Source of the DNA: Pontiella desulfatans
Lineage (GTDB): Bacteria > Verrucomicrobiota > Kiritimatiellia > Kiritimatiellales > Pontiellaceae
DNA: 64,000 nt
NCBI RefSeq assembly: GCF_900890425.1
Contig: NZ_CAAHFG010000005.1
Span: 62,001-126,000, forward strand
Direction: 5' to 3'
Shown: positions 56,722-64,000 of the stretch, piece by piece
Layout of the letters: each line of letters starts with the position of its first letter
Numbering within the stretch: position 1 is the stretch's first letter
The notes under the pieces: model-generated
Told to the model about the DNA's origin: nothing
Database searches by the model: none
The model's input: the letters and a program-made list of their open reading frames with translations, nothing else
Translations under genes and position numbers: made by a program

Positions 56722-58110
56722 ATGTGTAAGCGCGTGATGGGATTATTAGCGACTGTCGGAGTACTGTTGGGTTCGGCTTGTGCTGAGAGCAGTAAGATGG
56801 ACTGGTGGCAGCAGGATAAATTCGGGATGTTTATTCACTGGGGACCCTCCAGTGTAGCTGGGGTGGAGATCAGCTGGGCGCGTGAAAGCCACCCCTTTGA
56901 TCATCTGGGCGAATTGAATAATGTGCCGGATGAGGTCTACGATGCACTTCATAAAGAATTTAACCCTGTTGAATTTGATGCTGACGAAATTGTGCGTACG
57001 GCTAAAGAAGCGGGGATGAAATACCTGGTTTTTACCGCCAAGCATCATGACGGCTTTTCCATGTGGCCGACAGAATTGTCTGGTTACAACATTATGAACA
57101 CGCCTTATAAGCGCGATATTTGCAGGGAATTTGCAGCGGCCTGTCGTAAATATGGCTTGAAGCTAGGTTGGTATTATTCCACTCGGGACTGGTACCATCC
57201 GGATTACCTGGTCGATGACAACAGCAAGTATAACGATTTTTACCATGGGCAAATCCGTGAACTGCTGACGAACTACGGCGAGGTTTCTGTGCTTTGGTTT
57301 GATCATGTGGCCGGTGCCTGGAATGATTACCGCTTCAAGGAGCTGTTCGACATGATTTATGAGCTTCAGCCCGGAATTATTGTCAATGATCGCGCAGCCA
57401 AGTTTGTGCACGGGCATCTGGCCGGAACACCGGACCCGGAACTCGTTGAGTTGACTAAAGGTGATTTTCATACGCCGGAAGGTAAGGTCGGTGTTTTTCA
57501 TAAAGATTTCCCCTGGGAAACCTGTATGCCGATGTCCAAGGGGCCGGATGGGCATGGTGGCTGGTCCTACCGACCGGAAGCAATTACGGCGAGTTTTGAC
57601 AAATGTGCCGAGATGCTGGCGGCCTGTGTGACCGGCTGTGGCAACATGCTGCTGAACATCGGGCCGATGGCTGACGGCTCACTTCGTACGTCTGAATTCG
57701 AGAACCTCAAAGAATTCAAGCCCTGGATCGAAACGTATGGTGAAAGCATCTATGGAACTGAAGGTGGGCCCTTTATCAGTGGTCAGTGGGGCGGTTCCTG
57801 CATGAAAGACGATACGCTTTACCTACATATTTTCCGATGGGAGAATGGCACTCTGGAGCTTCCCGCTCTGCCGCGCACCGTTCTGACATGTGAAGAACTG
57901 GGTGGCGAGACCATTACTTTTCTGCAGTCCGATGATTCCCTCTCTCTTCGCATCAAAGACGGAAAAAAACGGAGCCTGCACAGCGTGGTTAAGTTGCAAT
58001 TGGAACCCGGGTTGGAGCTTGCTCTGATGCCCGTTGAGGGTCGCGCTCCGCGCAAGCAGCATGGATCGCTTGTCGATCCATTAGCCAGCAACAAGAAATC
58101 AGGTGAGTGA
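56722..58110 (+). CDS. Alpha-L-fucosidase (GH29), secreted
   Basis: 462 residues. The signal peptide KRVMGLLATVGVLLGSACA is followed by the GH29 core: WWQQDKFGMFIHWGPSSVAG, KYLVFTAKHHDGFSMWPT and LKLGWYYSTRDWYHPDY. The nucleophile loop VSVLWFDHVAGAW has Asp194, and GCGNMLLNIGPMADGSL comes later. A short C-terminal beta-domain follows. It releases terminal alpha-linked L-fucose. With the neighbouring sulfatase it points to a sulfated fucan or fucosylated glycan. It is probably transcribed from its own promoter carrying the CTACC motif. Confidence 0.95.
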   Translation: MCKRVMGLLATVGVLLGSACAESSKMDWWQQDKFGMFIHWGPSSVAGVEISWARESHPFDHLGELNNVPDEVYDALHKEFNPVEFDADEIVRTAKEAGMKYLVFTAKHHDGFSMWPTELSGYNIMNTPYKRDICREFAAACRKYGLKLGWYYSTRDWYHPDYLVDDNSKYNDFYHGQIRELLTNYGEVSVLWFDHVAGAWNDYRFKELFDMIYELQPGIIVNDRAAKFVHGHLAGTPDPELVELTKGDFHTPEGKVGVFHKDFPWETCMPMSKGPDGHGGWSYRPEAITASFDKCAEMLAACVTGCGNMLLNIGPMADGSLRTSEFENLKEFKPWIETYGESIYGTEGGPFISGQWGGSCMKDDTLYLHIFRWENGTLELPALPRTVLTCEELGGETITFLQSDDSLSLRIKDGKKRSLHSVVKLQLEPGLELALMPVEGRAPRKQHGSLVDPLASNKKSGE

Positions 58111-58350
58111 ATCTCCACGCTTTGGTGGTTTGGCTTACCTGATGAATGAACGCTGAGGGATTAAACACGGCCCCGCCCCTTTTATTCATGATGACTGGAG
58201 AACTTGGGGTAGATCTACACGAACCGACACTGGTTGCAGCCTAAAGATCCATCGTCGTCTGCATCGCATTCTGTTTAGTAATTCGAATCGTCACAGGGGG
58301 GTTCTTTTGTTTTCGATTCGATGGATAGGGGGGCGTGATTTTCCTGATAA

Positions 58351-59022
58351 CTATTCTTCAGGGTCCATTGGCAGGATGCCGGATTGGTACGCTTTGGAGA
58401 TGGCGGCGGGGGCATTGATGACGTTCAGTTTTTCATAAATGTTTCGGACATGGGTGGCCACGGTGCCGTAGGTGATGTCGAGTTTGTCGCCGATTTCTTT
58501 TTTAACAAACCCTTCACCCAGCAGGGTCAGGATTTCGAGTTCCCTCGGAGAAAGTTCCCGTTCCGGCCGCTCCTTGATGGGTTTGGCCTTCAGCGCTTTC
58601 ATGATGTGGGTGGCAACGCCGGCATCCAGCGGGGCGTCCCCGTCCATTACATCGCGAATCCCTTGTTTGATCTGCTTAATGGTGGATGACTTGAGGATAT
58701 ACCCTGAAGCACCCTGCCTGATGGCGGTAACGACATCAGCTTCTTTATCGGACTGGGTCAGGATGATGACTTTTGCATCGGGAATGGATCTTCTGAAAAA
58801 GGGGAGTGCCTCCAGGCCCGACATGGCCGGCAGGTTCAGGTCAAGGAGGACGATGTCCGGTTCAATCCGCAAATCCCGATCCTGCAGGCTGTTCAGGGCC
58901 ACCTCGGCGGCTCCGTATTTTCCGGTGAGTTCCATGCCGGCGGTTTTGTTAATGGCCATTTCAATGACTTCCCGGTAGTCGGGGTTGTCTTCCACCAGCA
59001 TGATACGCATTGCTCTTTTCAT
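58351..59022 (-). CDS. NarL/FixJ-family response regulator
   Basis: 223 residues. The receiver has MLVEDNPDYREVIEMA, phospho-Asp61 in IVLLDLNLPAMSG and the KxxT-type switch LTQSDKEADV. The C-terminal LuxR-type HTH is ELSPRELEILTLLGEGFVKKE, then TYGTVATHVRNIYEKL. It is transcribed one base after the sensor kinase stop. Likely targets are the flanking polysaccharide genes, perhaps through the CTACC-AAACTGTGGAT motif, one copy of which lies in the divergent kinase promoter region. Confidence 0.95.
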   Translation of the reverse strand: MKRAMRIMLVEDNPDYREVIEMAINKTAGMELTGKYGAAEVALNSLQDRDLRIEPDIVLLDLNLPAMSGLEALPFFRRSIPDAKVIILTQSDKEADVVTAIRQGASGYILKSSTIKQIKQGIRDVMDGDAPLDAGVATHIMKALKAKPIKERPERELSPRELEILTLLGEGFVKKEIGDKLDITYGTVATHVRNIYEKLNVINAPAAISKAYQSGILPMDPEE

Positions 59023-59023
59023 A

Positions 59024-61021
59024 CTAACCTCTGAACTTCTTAAGTTGAAAACGTCGAATGTGCAGGTTCAGGGTGATGCAAGATCCCCCTGCTGCGGGAT
59101 GTTCGACAGAAATTTGCGCTCCGAGCAGTTTGGCCCGGCGTTTTAGTGAAGAAGGTATATTAGCGCCATCGGGCTTCGTTATTCCTCGACCGTTGTCTTC
59201 AACCGACAATATTACGTGTGGCGGTTTGGCGATCAGACGGGTGTATACGTGGGTGGCATTTGCATGCTTGTGTGCATTCACCAGGCATTCTTTGTAAAAG
59301 AGAAACAGGTCATTCTGTTTACGGGGCGGAATATGGGCCAGGTATTCCTGTCCCTCGATGGATATTTCGTGATCCAGGTTAGCCAGAATACGGGTGGCGG
59401 CACGCTGCATATCGTTCTCGAGGCCCGTGAACAGCCCCTTGGCTTCCTGCATGTTGATGATATGCCGCACAGCTGAACCGGTGCGCTCCGTGACACTACG
59501 GATGCGTTGAAGAAAAAGTGTCAGATCTTCCGGTTCCTCGCGGGCTTCATCGGCCATATCACTCAGCAGGCCGATGGTGTGGAGGTTGGCGCCGAGTTCG
59601 TCGTGGAGATCGGCGGCAAACCGCTCTTTCAGTCTTGTCAACTGGTGCATGTGGATCATCCGTTCAACGAGGACGGCAATAATGATCCCGGCCACCAACA
59701 ATACTGCCAGCCAGCTCATGATACGAAGATGAGTTTTTTGACGCGCATACCGCCTGTTCAGTTCCTGAATGATTAATGGACGTTCGTTTTCCAGTTTATG
59801 ACGGCGGGCGAGTTCGTTCATCCACTGGCGGGTCGGCAGGATGTCTCCGTAAAGGTTCCGGCCATCGGTCAGTGTTCTGAAAGAACGCGTGGCATTACCC
59901 AGCTGGAAGCTGGCGCCCACCGGTTGGCCGAGCGCAACGTTACGGCCTTCGGAGAACAGTTCGACTTCCGCAAAGCCGATGCGGGAGCCTGATTCGGTAA
60001 GGCTCGTGTAGATATAGGGTTCAACGGCACTGAGCCGAATATACCTGCAGCTGGACGCCGGGAACCGGCGTGTGATGATGGGGCCGATGTCAAAAATGGA
60101 ACGCGTATGAAATTCTAACAGGATTCGGGGATCTGAAAAATCTTCCCGAGTAGAGCCCTCCAAGATGAGCCGGGTAGGAATACCGAAGTTGGATGGGGTG
60201 GACTGGGGAACCGTGTCGCTCAAATCGACTGCATGAAGATGGATACGGTTGACGGGATAGGTGTCGCCGAGATCAAAGGTCAAGGAAGGATGGTCGCCTA
60301 TGCCGGTACGACTTACCATCGCGATACTCTGCTCACCCGATGCCGCATCCATGAGGTAGGGGACGAAGCCGTCTACAAGATAGTTTTTGTGCCGTGCACT
60401 GCCTTCTTCCGCATCCGGATGGGGTGTATGAACGGTTTGGTGAAGCGCGACATTTTCCTCTCCGGAAAAAACCATGATTTCGGCCAGTTCCAGATCAAAA
60501 GCCCCGTCGAATGCGCGCGGCGAGAGACGGGTGGCTTCCAGGCGTATCCAGGATGCGGTTACGGAGCAGGGAATCAGCAGCGGGGCAATCCGCGGAAGGA
60601 TTTGATCGGCGCTACTGTATTCTGCAATCACGTTGGTGGTCTGGTCGGTTCCGGCGAGGATTCGAAACTTTTCGGGAAAACCATCGGCTTTGAAGCCCCT
60701 TTTGGTATCCCTCCAAATGACCGGCACCAATATGACCTGGTCAATCGGAGTTTCCCCCGCCAGATCAATCTGAACCCATTCCGGATTTTCTGCTGTATCA
60801 TGGCTGTAGGAACGATACCCGATAGAACCGATTCCCGTTCGCATACTGTAGTGTGCCAGCTGTTGCAGCTCTGTATCGATCTTGTAGAGTTTATCCTCAA
60901 GTTGAGTAAGCGATAATTCTTTGAAAATATGGCCAGGGGTATTGGCGAACGCCATCGTGATGAACACGGCGGCTGCCAGCAGGGTAAGGTACTTCTTTAA
61001 TCCTGGTTTTGATTTGCTCAT
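59024..61021 (-). CDS. Sensor histidine kinase with discoidin-like periplasmic domains (HisKA_3)
   Basis: 665 residues. TM1 or signal LKKYLTLLAAAVFITMAFA. The periplasmic region of about 400 residues holds two F5/8-type-C-like modules: NPEWVQIDLAGETPIDQVIL and HPSLTFDLGDTYPVNRIHLH each open one, and each ends in an AEIMVFSGEENVAL or AEVELFSEGRNVAL segment. TM2 is at about 435-455. HisKA_3 is LKERFAADLHDELGANLHTI (His about 475), then HATPase_c (SVEDNGRGI). It probably senses carbohydrate and phosphorylates the NarL-type regulator encoded next. Confidence 0.92.
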   Translation of the reverse strand: MSKSKPGLKKYLTLLAAAVFITMAFANTPGHIFKELSLTQLEDKLYKIDTELQQLAHYSMRTGIGSIGYRSYSHDTAENPEWVQIDLAGETPIDQVILVPVIWRDTKRGFKADGFPEKFRILAGTDQTTNVIAEYSSADQILPRIAPLLIPCSVTASWIRLEATRLSPRAFDGAFDLELAEIMVFSGEENVALHQTVHTPHPDAEEGSARHKNYLVDGFVPYLMDAASGEQSIAMVSRTGIGDHPSLTFDLGDTYPVNRIHLHAVDLSDTVPQSTPSNFGIPTRLILEGSTREDFSDPRILLEFHTRSIFDIGPIITRRFPASSCRYIRLSAVEPYIYTSLTESGSRIGFAEVELFSEGRNVALGQPVGASFQLGNATRSFRTLTDGRNLYGDILPTRQWMNELARRHKLENERPLIIQELNRRYARQKTHLRIMSWLAVLLVAGIIIAVLVERMIHMHQLTRLKERFAADLHDELGANLHTIGLLSDMADEAREEPEDLTLFLQRIRSVTERTGSAVRHIINMQEAKGLFTGLENDMQRAATRILANLDHEISIEGQEYLAHIPPRKQNDLFLFYKECLVNAHKHANATHVYTRLIAKPPHVILSVEDNGRGITKPDGANIPSSLKRRAKLLGAQISVEHPAAGGSCITLNLHIRRFQLKKFRG

Positions 61022-61103
61022 AGTTTTTGGGAATCTGTCCTACAGTGGCCGTTTGATCACGTTTGGTTTCAAGTACATTGGATGAAAATCGGTAAAATGT
61101 CAT

Positions 61104-61120
61104 CTACCAAACTGTGGATG
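61104..61120 (+). promoter_or_regulatory. CTACC-AAACTGTGGAT motif, copy 2 (divergent promoter region)
   Basis: CTACCAAACTGTGGATG lies between the kinase start (61021) and the plus-strand gene at 61222, followed by a GGTATAATG -10-like sequence near 61172. It could serve both promoters. Confidence 0.55.
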
Positions 61121-61221
61121 GGAATGTGGGGGTATTTAAGTAGCGTATAGGTACCTCGGGGAACAGGAATAGGTATAATGTGCGTTCTCCGGGGTGCCGA
61201 TAACTTCAAAAGGATGTATGG

Positions 61222-62529
61222 ATGAGCAAGGGAAAGACTTTTTTGACAAAACATGCCAAATCCAGTGCGGCGCTCGTCAGCCTGGGCATTCATGCCGTCT
61301 TGGTTATTGTGGCACTTTCCTTTGTCGCGGTTACCGTAATTACCAAGAGCGATAATAAATTTGAAGCTAAACCGGTCAAGCGGCCCAAAATGCAGCTGAA
61401 AAAACTGCAGGTGCCGGTGAATATTAAAAAGAAAAAGATGCAGAAGCCCAGGCTTCGGAAACGTATCGTCGTTCAGCCGAAAGTAGCCTCGATGCCGGAC
61501 ATCAAGATGCCGGAGATTACCGGGGTCAAAGGCGGAATGGGCTCCGCAGGTGCCGGTGGGCTGGGCGGGGCGGGAAGTCTTGGGTTCACTATGCCCGAGG
61601 TCGAACTGTTTGGCATTAAAGGTAAGGGGGAGAAAGTATTCATCATTCTGGATTCAACGCCATGGATGATGTACGACGAACTGGGCGGTATTCCGGCCTA
61701 CACCCTCATTAAAGAGGAGCTGGTGCGGATTCTGGGCGAATTAAAGCCGACTGTGCTGTTTAATGTCGCCGTATATGGACAGGGATCCGGCACACACGTT
61801 CTCTTTCCGGGGCTGGCTCCTGCAAATGCCGCAAATATCGCAAAGGTTGATGAATGGCTGAAGCCGCTCAATGCCGTGGCGGCCGGCGGTTATGGCACCC
61901 ACACGCTGGGAGCGGGGAGCGATAGGTTGGAAGAGAACCTTGCGGTCGAGCCGCTGGCGAACCTGAATCATTGGAGCGAACCATTGATGTATGCCATGAA
62001 ACACCGGGCGGACACCGTATTCCTGCTTTCGAACGGATGGGGTCATATTTTCACCGAAAAAGCCCCGGCCGAGGCCTGGAGTGCATCAAAAATGGCCAAA
62101 TACAAAGAAATTGAGAAAAAGGCTATGGAAAAGCTGGCCGAAGAAAACAAGGAACGGAAAGCGAATGGTCAGCCGGAGCGCGTGCTGGTTGGCGGATCGG
62201 TTATCAATACATATTTTCCGGGAACGGAACATCCTCCACAAGCCGAACTCTATTGGTATACACCCAAAGAAATTGCCCAGTCCTGTGTCAACCTGCGCAA
62301 GGTGAACAGCACCGATTTGCCGAAGAAAAGCGGGTTGAGTTCTCGAAACAGGAAGATACGTGATTTATTTGCATTTAACGTGATTCAGTTTGTTCCTGAG
62401 TCCGGGGGACAGGAGGAAGCCCGGTTCAAGGAGCTCAGCGGGATGCTCGACGGCGAATACCGTTCCCTGCCGGGTTTGAAAGCGATTGAGAGTTATTTGA
62501 AGACTGAATCCGGAAAATCCACAAAATAA
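61222..62529 (+). CDS. TM-anchored VWA-like extracytoplasmic protein
   Basis: 435 residues. One TM span at about 15-40 (AALVSLGIHAVLVIVALSFV) is followed by a basic, proline/lysine-rich stretch of about 60 residues (KRPKMQLKKLQVPVNIKKKK, TonB-like in composition) and a glycine-rich hinge (GVKGGMGSAGAGGLGGAGS). A VWA-like domain follows, KVFIILDSTPWMMYDELG, where the MIDAS motif DxSxS is DSTPW and therefore incomplete, plus VFLLSNGWGHIF and TDL segments. Similar single-TM VWA-like proteins accompany energy-transducing gene sets in this phylum. Its function here is unknown. Confidence 0.72.
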   Translation: MSKGKTFLTKHAKSSAALVSLGIHAVLVIVALSFVAVTVITKSDNKFEAKPVKRPKMQLKKLQVPVNIKKKKMQKPRLRKRIVVQPKVASMPDIKMPEITGVKGGMGSAGAGGLGGAGSLGFTMPEVELFGIKGKGEKVFIILDSTPWMMYDELGGIPAYTLIKEELVRILGELKPTVLFNVAVYGQGSGTHVLFPGLAPANAANIAKVDEWLKPLNAVAAGGYGTHTLGAGSDRLEENLAVEPLANLNHWSEPLMYAMKHRADTVFLLSNGWGHIFTEKAPAEAWSASKMAKYKEIEKKAMEKLAEENKERKANGQPERVLVGGSVINTYFPGTEHPPQAELYWYTPKEIAQSCVNLRKVNSTDLPKKSGLSSRNRKIRDLFAFNVIQFVPESGGQEEARFKELSGMLDGEYRSLPGLKAIESYLKTESGKSTK

Positions 62530-62545
62530 GAAATCTGTACGACCT

Positions 62546-62562
62546 CTACCGAACTGTGGATA
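62546..62562 (+). promoter_or_regulatory. CTACC-AAACTGTGGAT motif, copy 3
   Basis: CTACCGAACTGTGGATA lies 103 bases before the ATG of the secreted beta-helix protein, between two plus-strand genes. Confidence 0.55.
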
Positions 62563-62664
62563 CACACGCTCGTATTTTCCGTTACCTTAATGAGCGTCGT
62601 GAAATGGGCGGATTCAATTTTGTTTAGGATGAGATAGAAGAGCAATTTTTACAGGAGTTTTAGG

Positions 62665-64000
62665 ATGAAAATAAGATGGAAGGTCTATTTGGCCATTATG
62701 ATTTCAGTGTCCGCTGCGCACGCGGCAACCTGGGATGGCAGCGAATTAGACGGCTTATGGACGAATGAACTGAACTGGGCCGGAGACGCGTTGCCGACTG
62801 ACGGCGAAACAATTGATATTTCCACTGGGGATACGGTTTCCGGGGAGGGGCTTTCGGGCCAGGTTCTTCCGAATGGAAGCACGGTTAACCTGAGCGGGAA
62901 TTCCACCCTGACCCAGCCGGGCGGAGCTATCCGGATGAATGGATCCACCCTGAATGTGGCTTCCGGCTCGGGCCTGACCGGCAATGGGTTCTGGGATCTG
63001 TCTGGAGCGACCCTCAATTTTGAGGATGGGGCCATCGCGACCATGGCCGACTGGGAACAAAAGGGAAACAATACGTTCAAGTTTGAACTGAGCGCATCGG
63101 GATTTACAAAACTTGAGCCGGGTAATCTTCGACTGGGCGGCGGCGCCACCATGGCCAATGCTACGTATATTGCCGATTTGCAGAACTATTCGGGCGGAAC
63201 GGGAACCGTCACGCTGGTTGATTTCGCCAACGATTTTGCGGGAGTGACAGCAGAATCCTTTTCGGATTCAACCCGGTACGTTACGAATTCGGGGGTGTTT
63301 ACCAATTCGACCATCACGTTCGATGTGCTAAACGACGCGATCGTGTTGAATATTCTGGATGTGCTGCCGCCGGTGATTCCCCCGGTAACCTGGGATAATG
63401 AAAGTGGCGACGGTTCCTGGACGACAGCATCCAACTGGGATCCGGACGGTTTGCCGACCCTGGCTGACGATGTACTGGTCGGAACGGGTGGTGTGGTGAC
63501 CAACGGACGGAAAGAATTTGCCTTCCTGGAGATCAAAAACGGGGCCTCGGTTACCTTCAGCGAAAACCTGGAACCGGGAAATGTGATTTCCAATGCAGGA
63601 ACAGTCGATGTTGATGGCGTATGGCGCCTGCAGGGCAGCGAGGTTAACCTGGCCGGAACCGGCACTCTGGGAGCTAATTTGACCTTTCTCGATACCAGTG
63701 ACGGAACCCTCAATTTTGAGGATGGGGCCTCCTTTAATAATACCGGCATGGCGGTTGAGCTGAAGGCTTCCCCGACCTTTGGCTTTAAATTGTCGGAGAC
63801 CGGCTTTGCTACCGTGCAAGCTGGAGAACTTCTGAATGCTGGATCCGGCTCCACGACTACCACATGGGAAAACGTGACGTTTGAAATCGATGCAACGGAC
63901 TATGATCTTTCTAACGGAAAAACGCTGGTGCTGATGGACTTCACCAACGTGGCATGGAAAGGCTCCGACGAAATCTTTGATCCGACTGTAACGGTTGAAG
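62665..64000 (+). CDS. Secreted beta-helix/autotransporter-like repeat protein, 3' end outside window
   Basis: ATG 62665 follows ACAGGAG and the frame is open to the window edge (about 445 residues). Signal peptide WKVYLAIMISVSAAHA is followed by repeated modules. ATWDGSELDGLWTNELNWAG and VTWDNESGDGSWTTASNWDP each open a unit, and TLNFEDGA recurs (STLNVASGSG, ATLNFEDGAIA, GTLNFEDGASF). Such Trp-Asn/Gly-rich modules form right-handed beta-helices in autotransporter-type and PEP-CTERM proteins of PVC bacteria. It may bind or anchor polysaccharide at the surface. The C-terminal anchor cannot be seen. Confidence 0.8.
   Translation, partial: MKIRWKVYLAIMISVSAAHAATWDGSELDGLWTNELNWAGDALPTDGETIDISTGDTVSGEGLSGQVLPNGSTVNLSGNSTLTQPGGAIRMNGSTLNVASGSGLTGNGFWDLSGATLNFEDGAIATMADWEQKGNNTFKFELSASGFTKLEPGNLRLGGGATMANATYIADLQNYSGGTGTVTLVDFANDFAGVTAESFSDSTRYVTNSGVFTNSTITFDVLNDAIVLNILDVLPPVIPPVTWDNESGDGSWTTASNWDPDGLPTLADDVLVGTGGVVTNGRKEFAFLEIKNGASVTFSENLEPGNVISNAGTVDVDGVWRLQGSEVNLAGTGTLGANLTFLDTSDGTLNFEDGASFNNTGMAVELKASPTFGFKLSETGFATVQAGELLNAGSGSTTTTWENVTFEIDATDYDLSNGKTLVLMDFTNVAWKGSDEIFDPTVTVE

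Noticed and set aside
62685-63863. Two minus-strand frames opposite the beta-helix protein
   Set aside because: They are antisense shadows of a repetitive coding sequence with a clear signal peptide on the plus strand.

Overview
The window is a bacterial chromosome segment of fairly high G+C. No 16S rRNA gene is present, so the taxonomy is inferred. The gene mix points to the PVC group, most likely a marine Kiritimatiellota (Pontiella-like) or a related lineage. It includes a DUF1080 and Gfo/Idh/MocA pair, a formylglycine-type sulfatase beside GH29 and other TIM-barrel hydrolases, a sodium:solute symporter, sensor kinases with discoidin-like domains, and a secreted beta-helix repeat protein.

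Positions 1-28,800 are ordinary chromosome with some accessory genes. First comes a minus-strand TetR-controlled set (TetR, quinone-reductase-like MDR, nitroreductase, monooxygenase, cupin lipoprotein) with two identical 15-bp operators. Next are Nudix, NFACT-R, GGCT-like and ACT genes and a solute-binding-protein/hybrid-kinase pair. These are followed by DUF1080 and Gfo/Idh/MocA, a VanZ-cNMP-binding-fold fusion, and mutL, which carries a 7-bp tandem repeat and degenerate endonuclease motifs. Three paralogous small two-TM proteins lie at 8.7, 14.8 and 18.2 kb. An IS21-family element (15,582-18,091) cuts the end of a lipoprotein gene. After that come serS, a three-gene PAS/hybrid-kinase operon, maf, a polysaccharide pyruvyl transferase-like gene and a rubredoxin-linked FAD oxidoreductase.

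A tRNA-Thr(UGU) at 28,976-29,050 marks the left edge of a plasmid/phage-like island that runs to about 45.2 kb. It carries an excisionase-like HTH protein, a PrimPol-like primase, a PriCT/AAA+ helicase, a repeat cluster that could be an origin, a RecB-like nuclease, a RadC-like protein, ArdC, a 'plasmid-related' protein and a beta-clamp-like protein. No dedicated island integrase, relaxase or conjugation gene is visible. ardC is split by a 3,455-bp element with three overlapping tyrosine recombinases (a 'recombinase in trio' element), and the uninterrupted gene can be reconstructed. Between the nuclease and radC a tandem duplication of about 430 bp carries a two-hairpin structure whose two copies differ in sequence but both still pair.

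Positions 45,978-64,000 form a polysaccharide-degradation locus: a GH36-like hydrolase, an SSS symporter, a second TIM-barrel hydrolase, a large secreted hydrolase-like protein, a sulfatase, an alpha-L-fucosidase, a two-component system with a discoidin-like sensor, a TM-anchored VWA-like protein and the start of a beta-helix protein. A motif close to CTACC-AAACTGTGGAT precedes three of these transcription units and may be the operator of the locus. The likely substrate is a fucosylated, sulfated polysaccharide such as fucoidan; this is inferred from gene content only.
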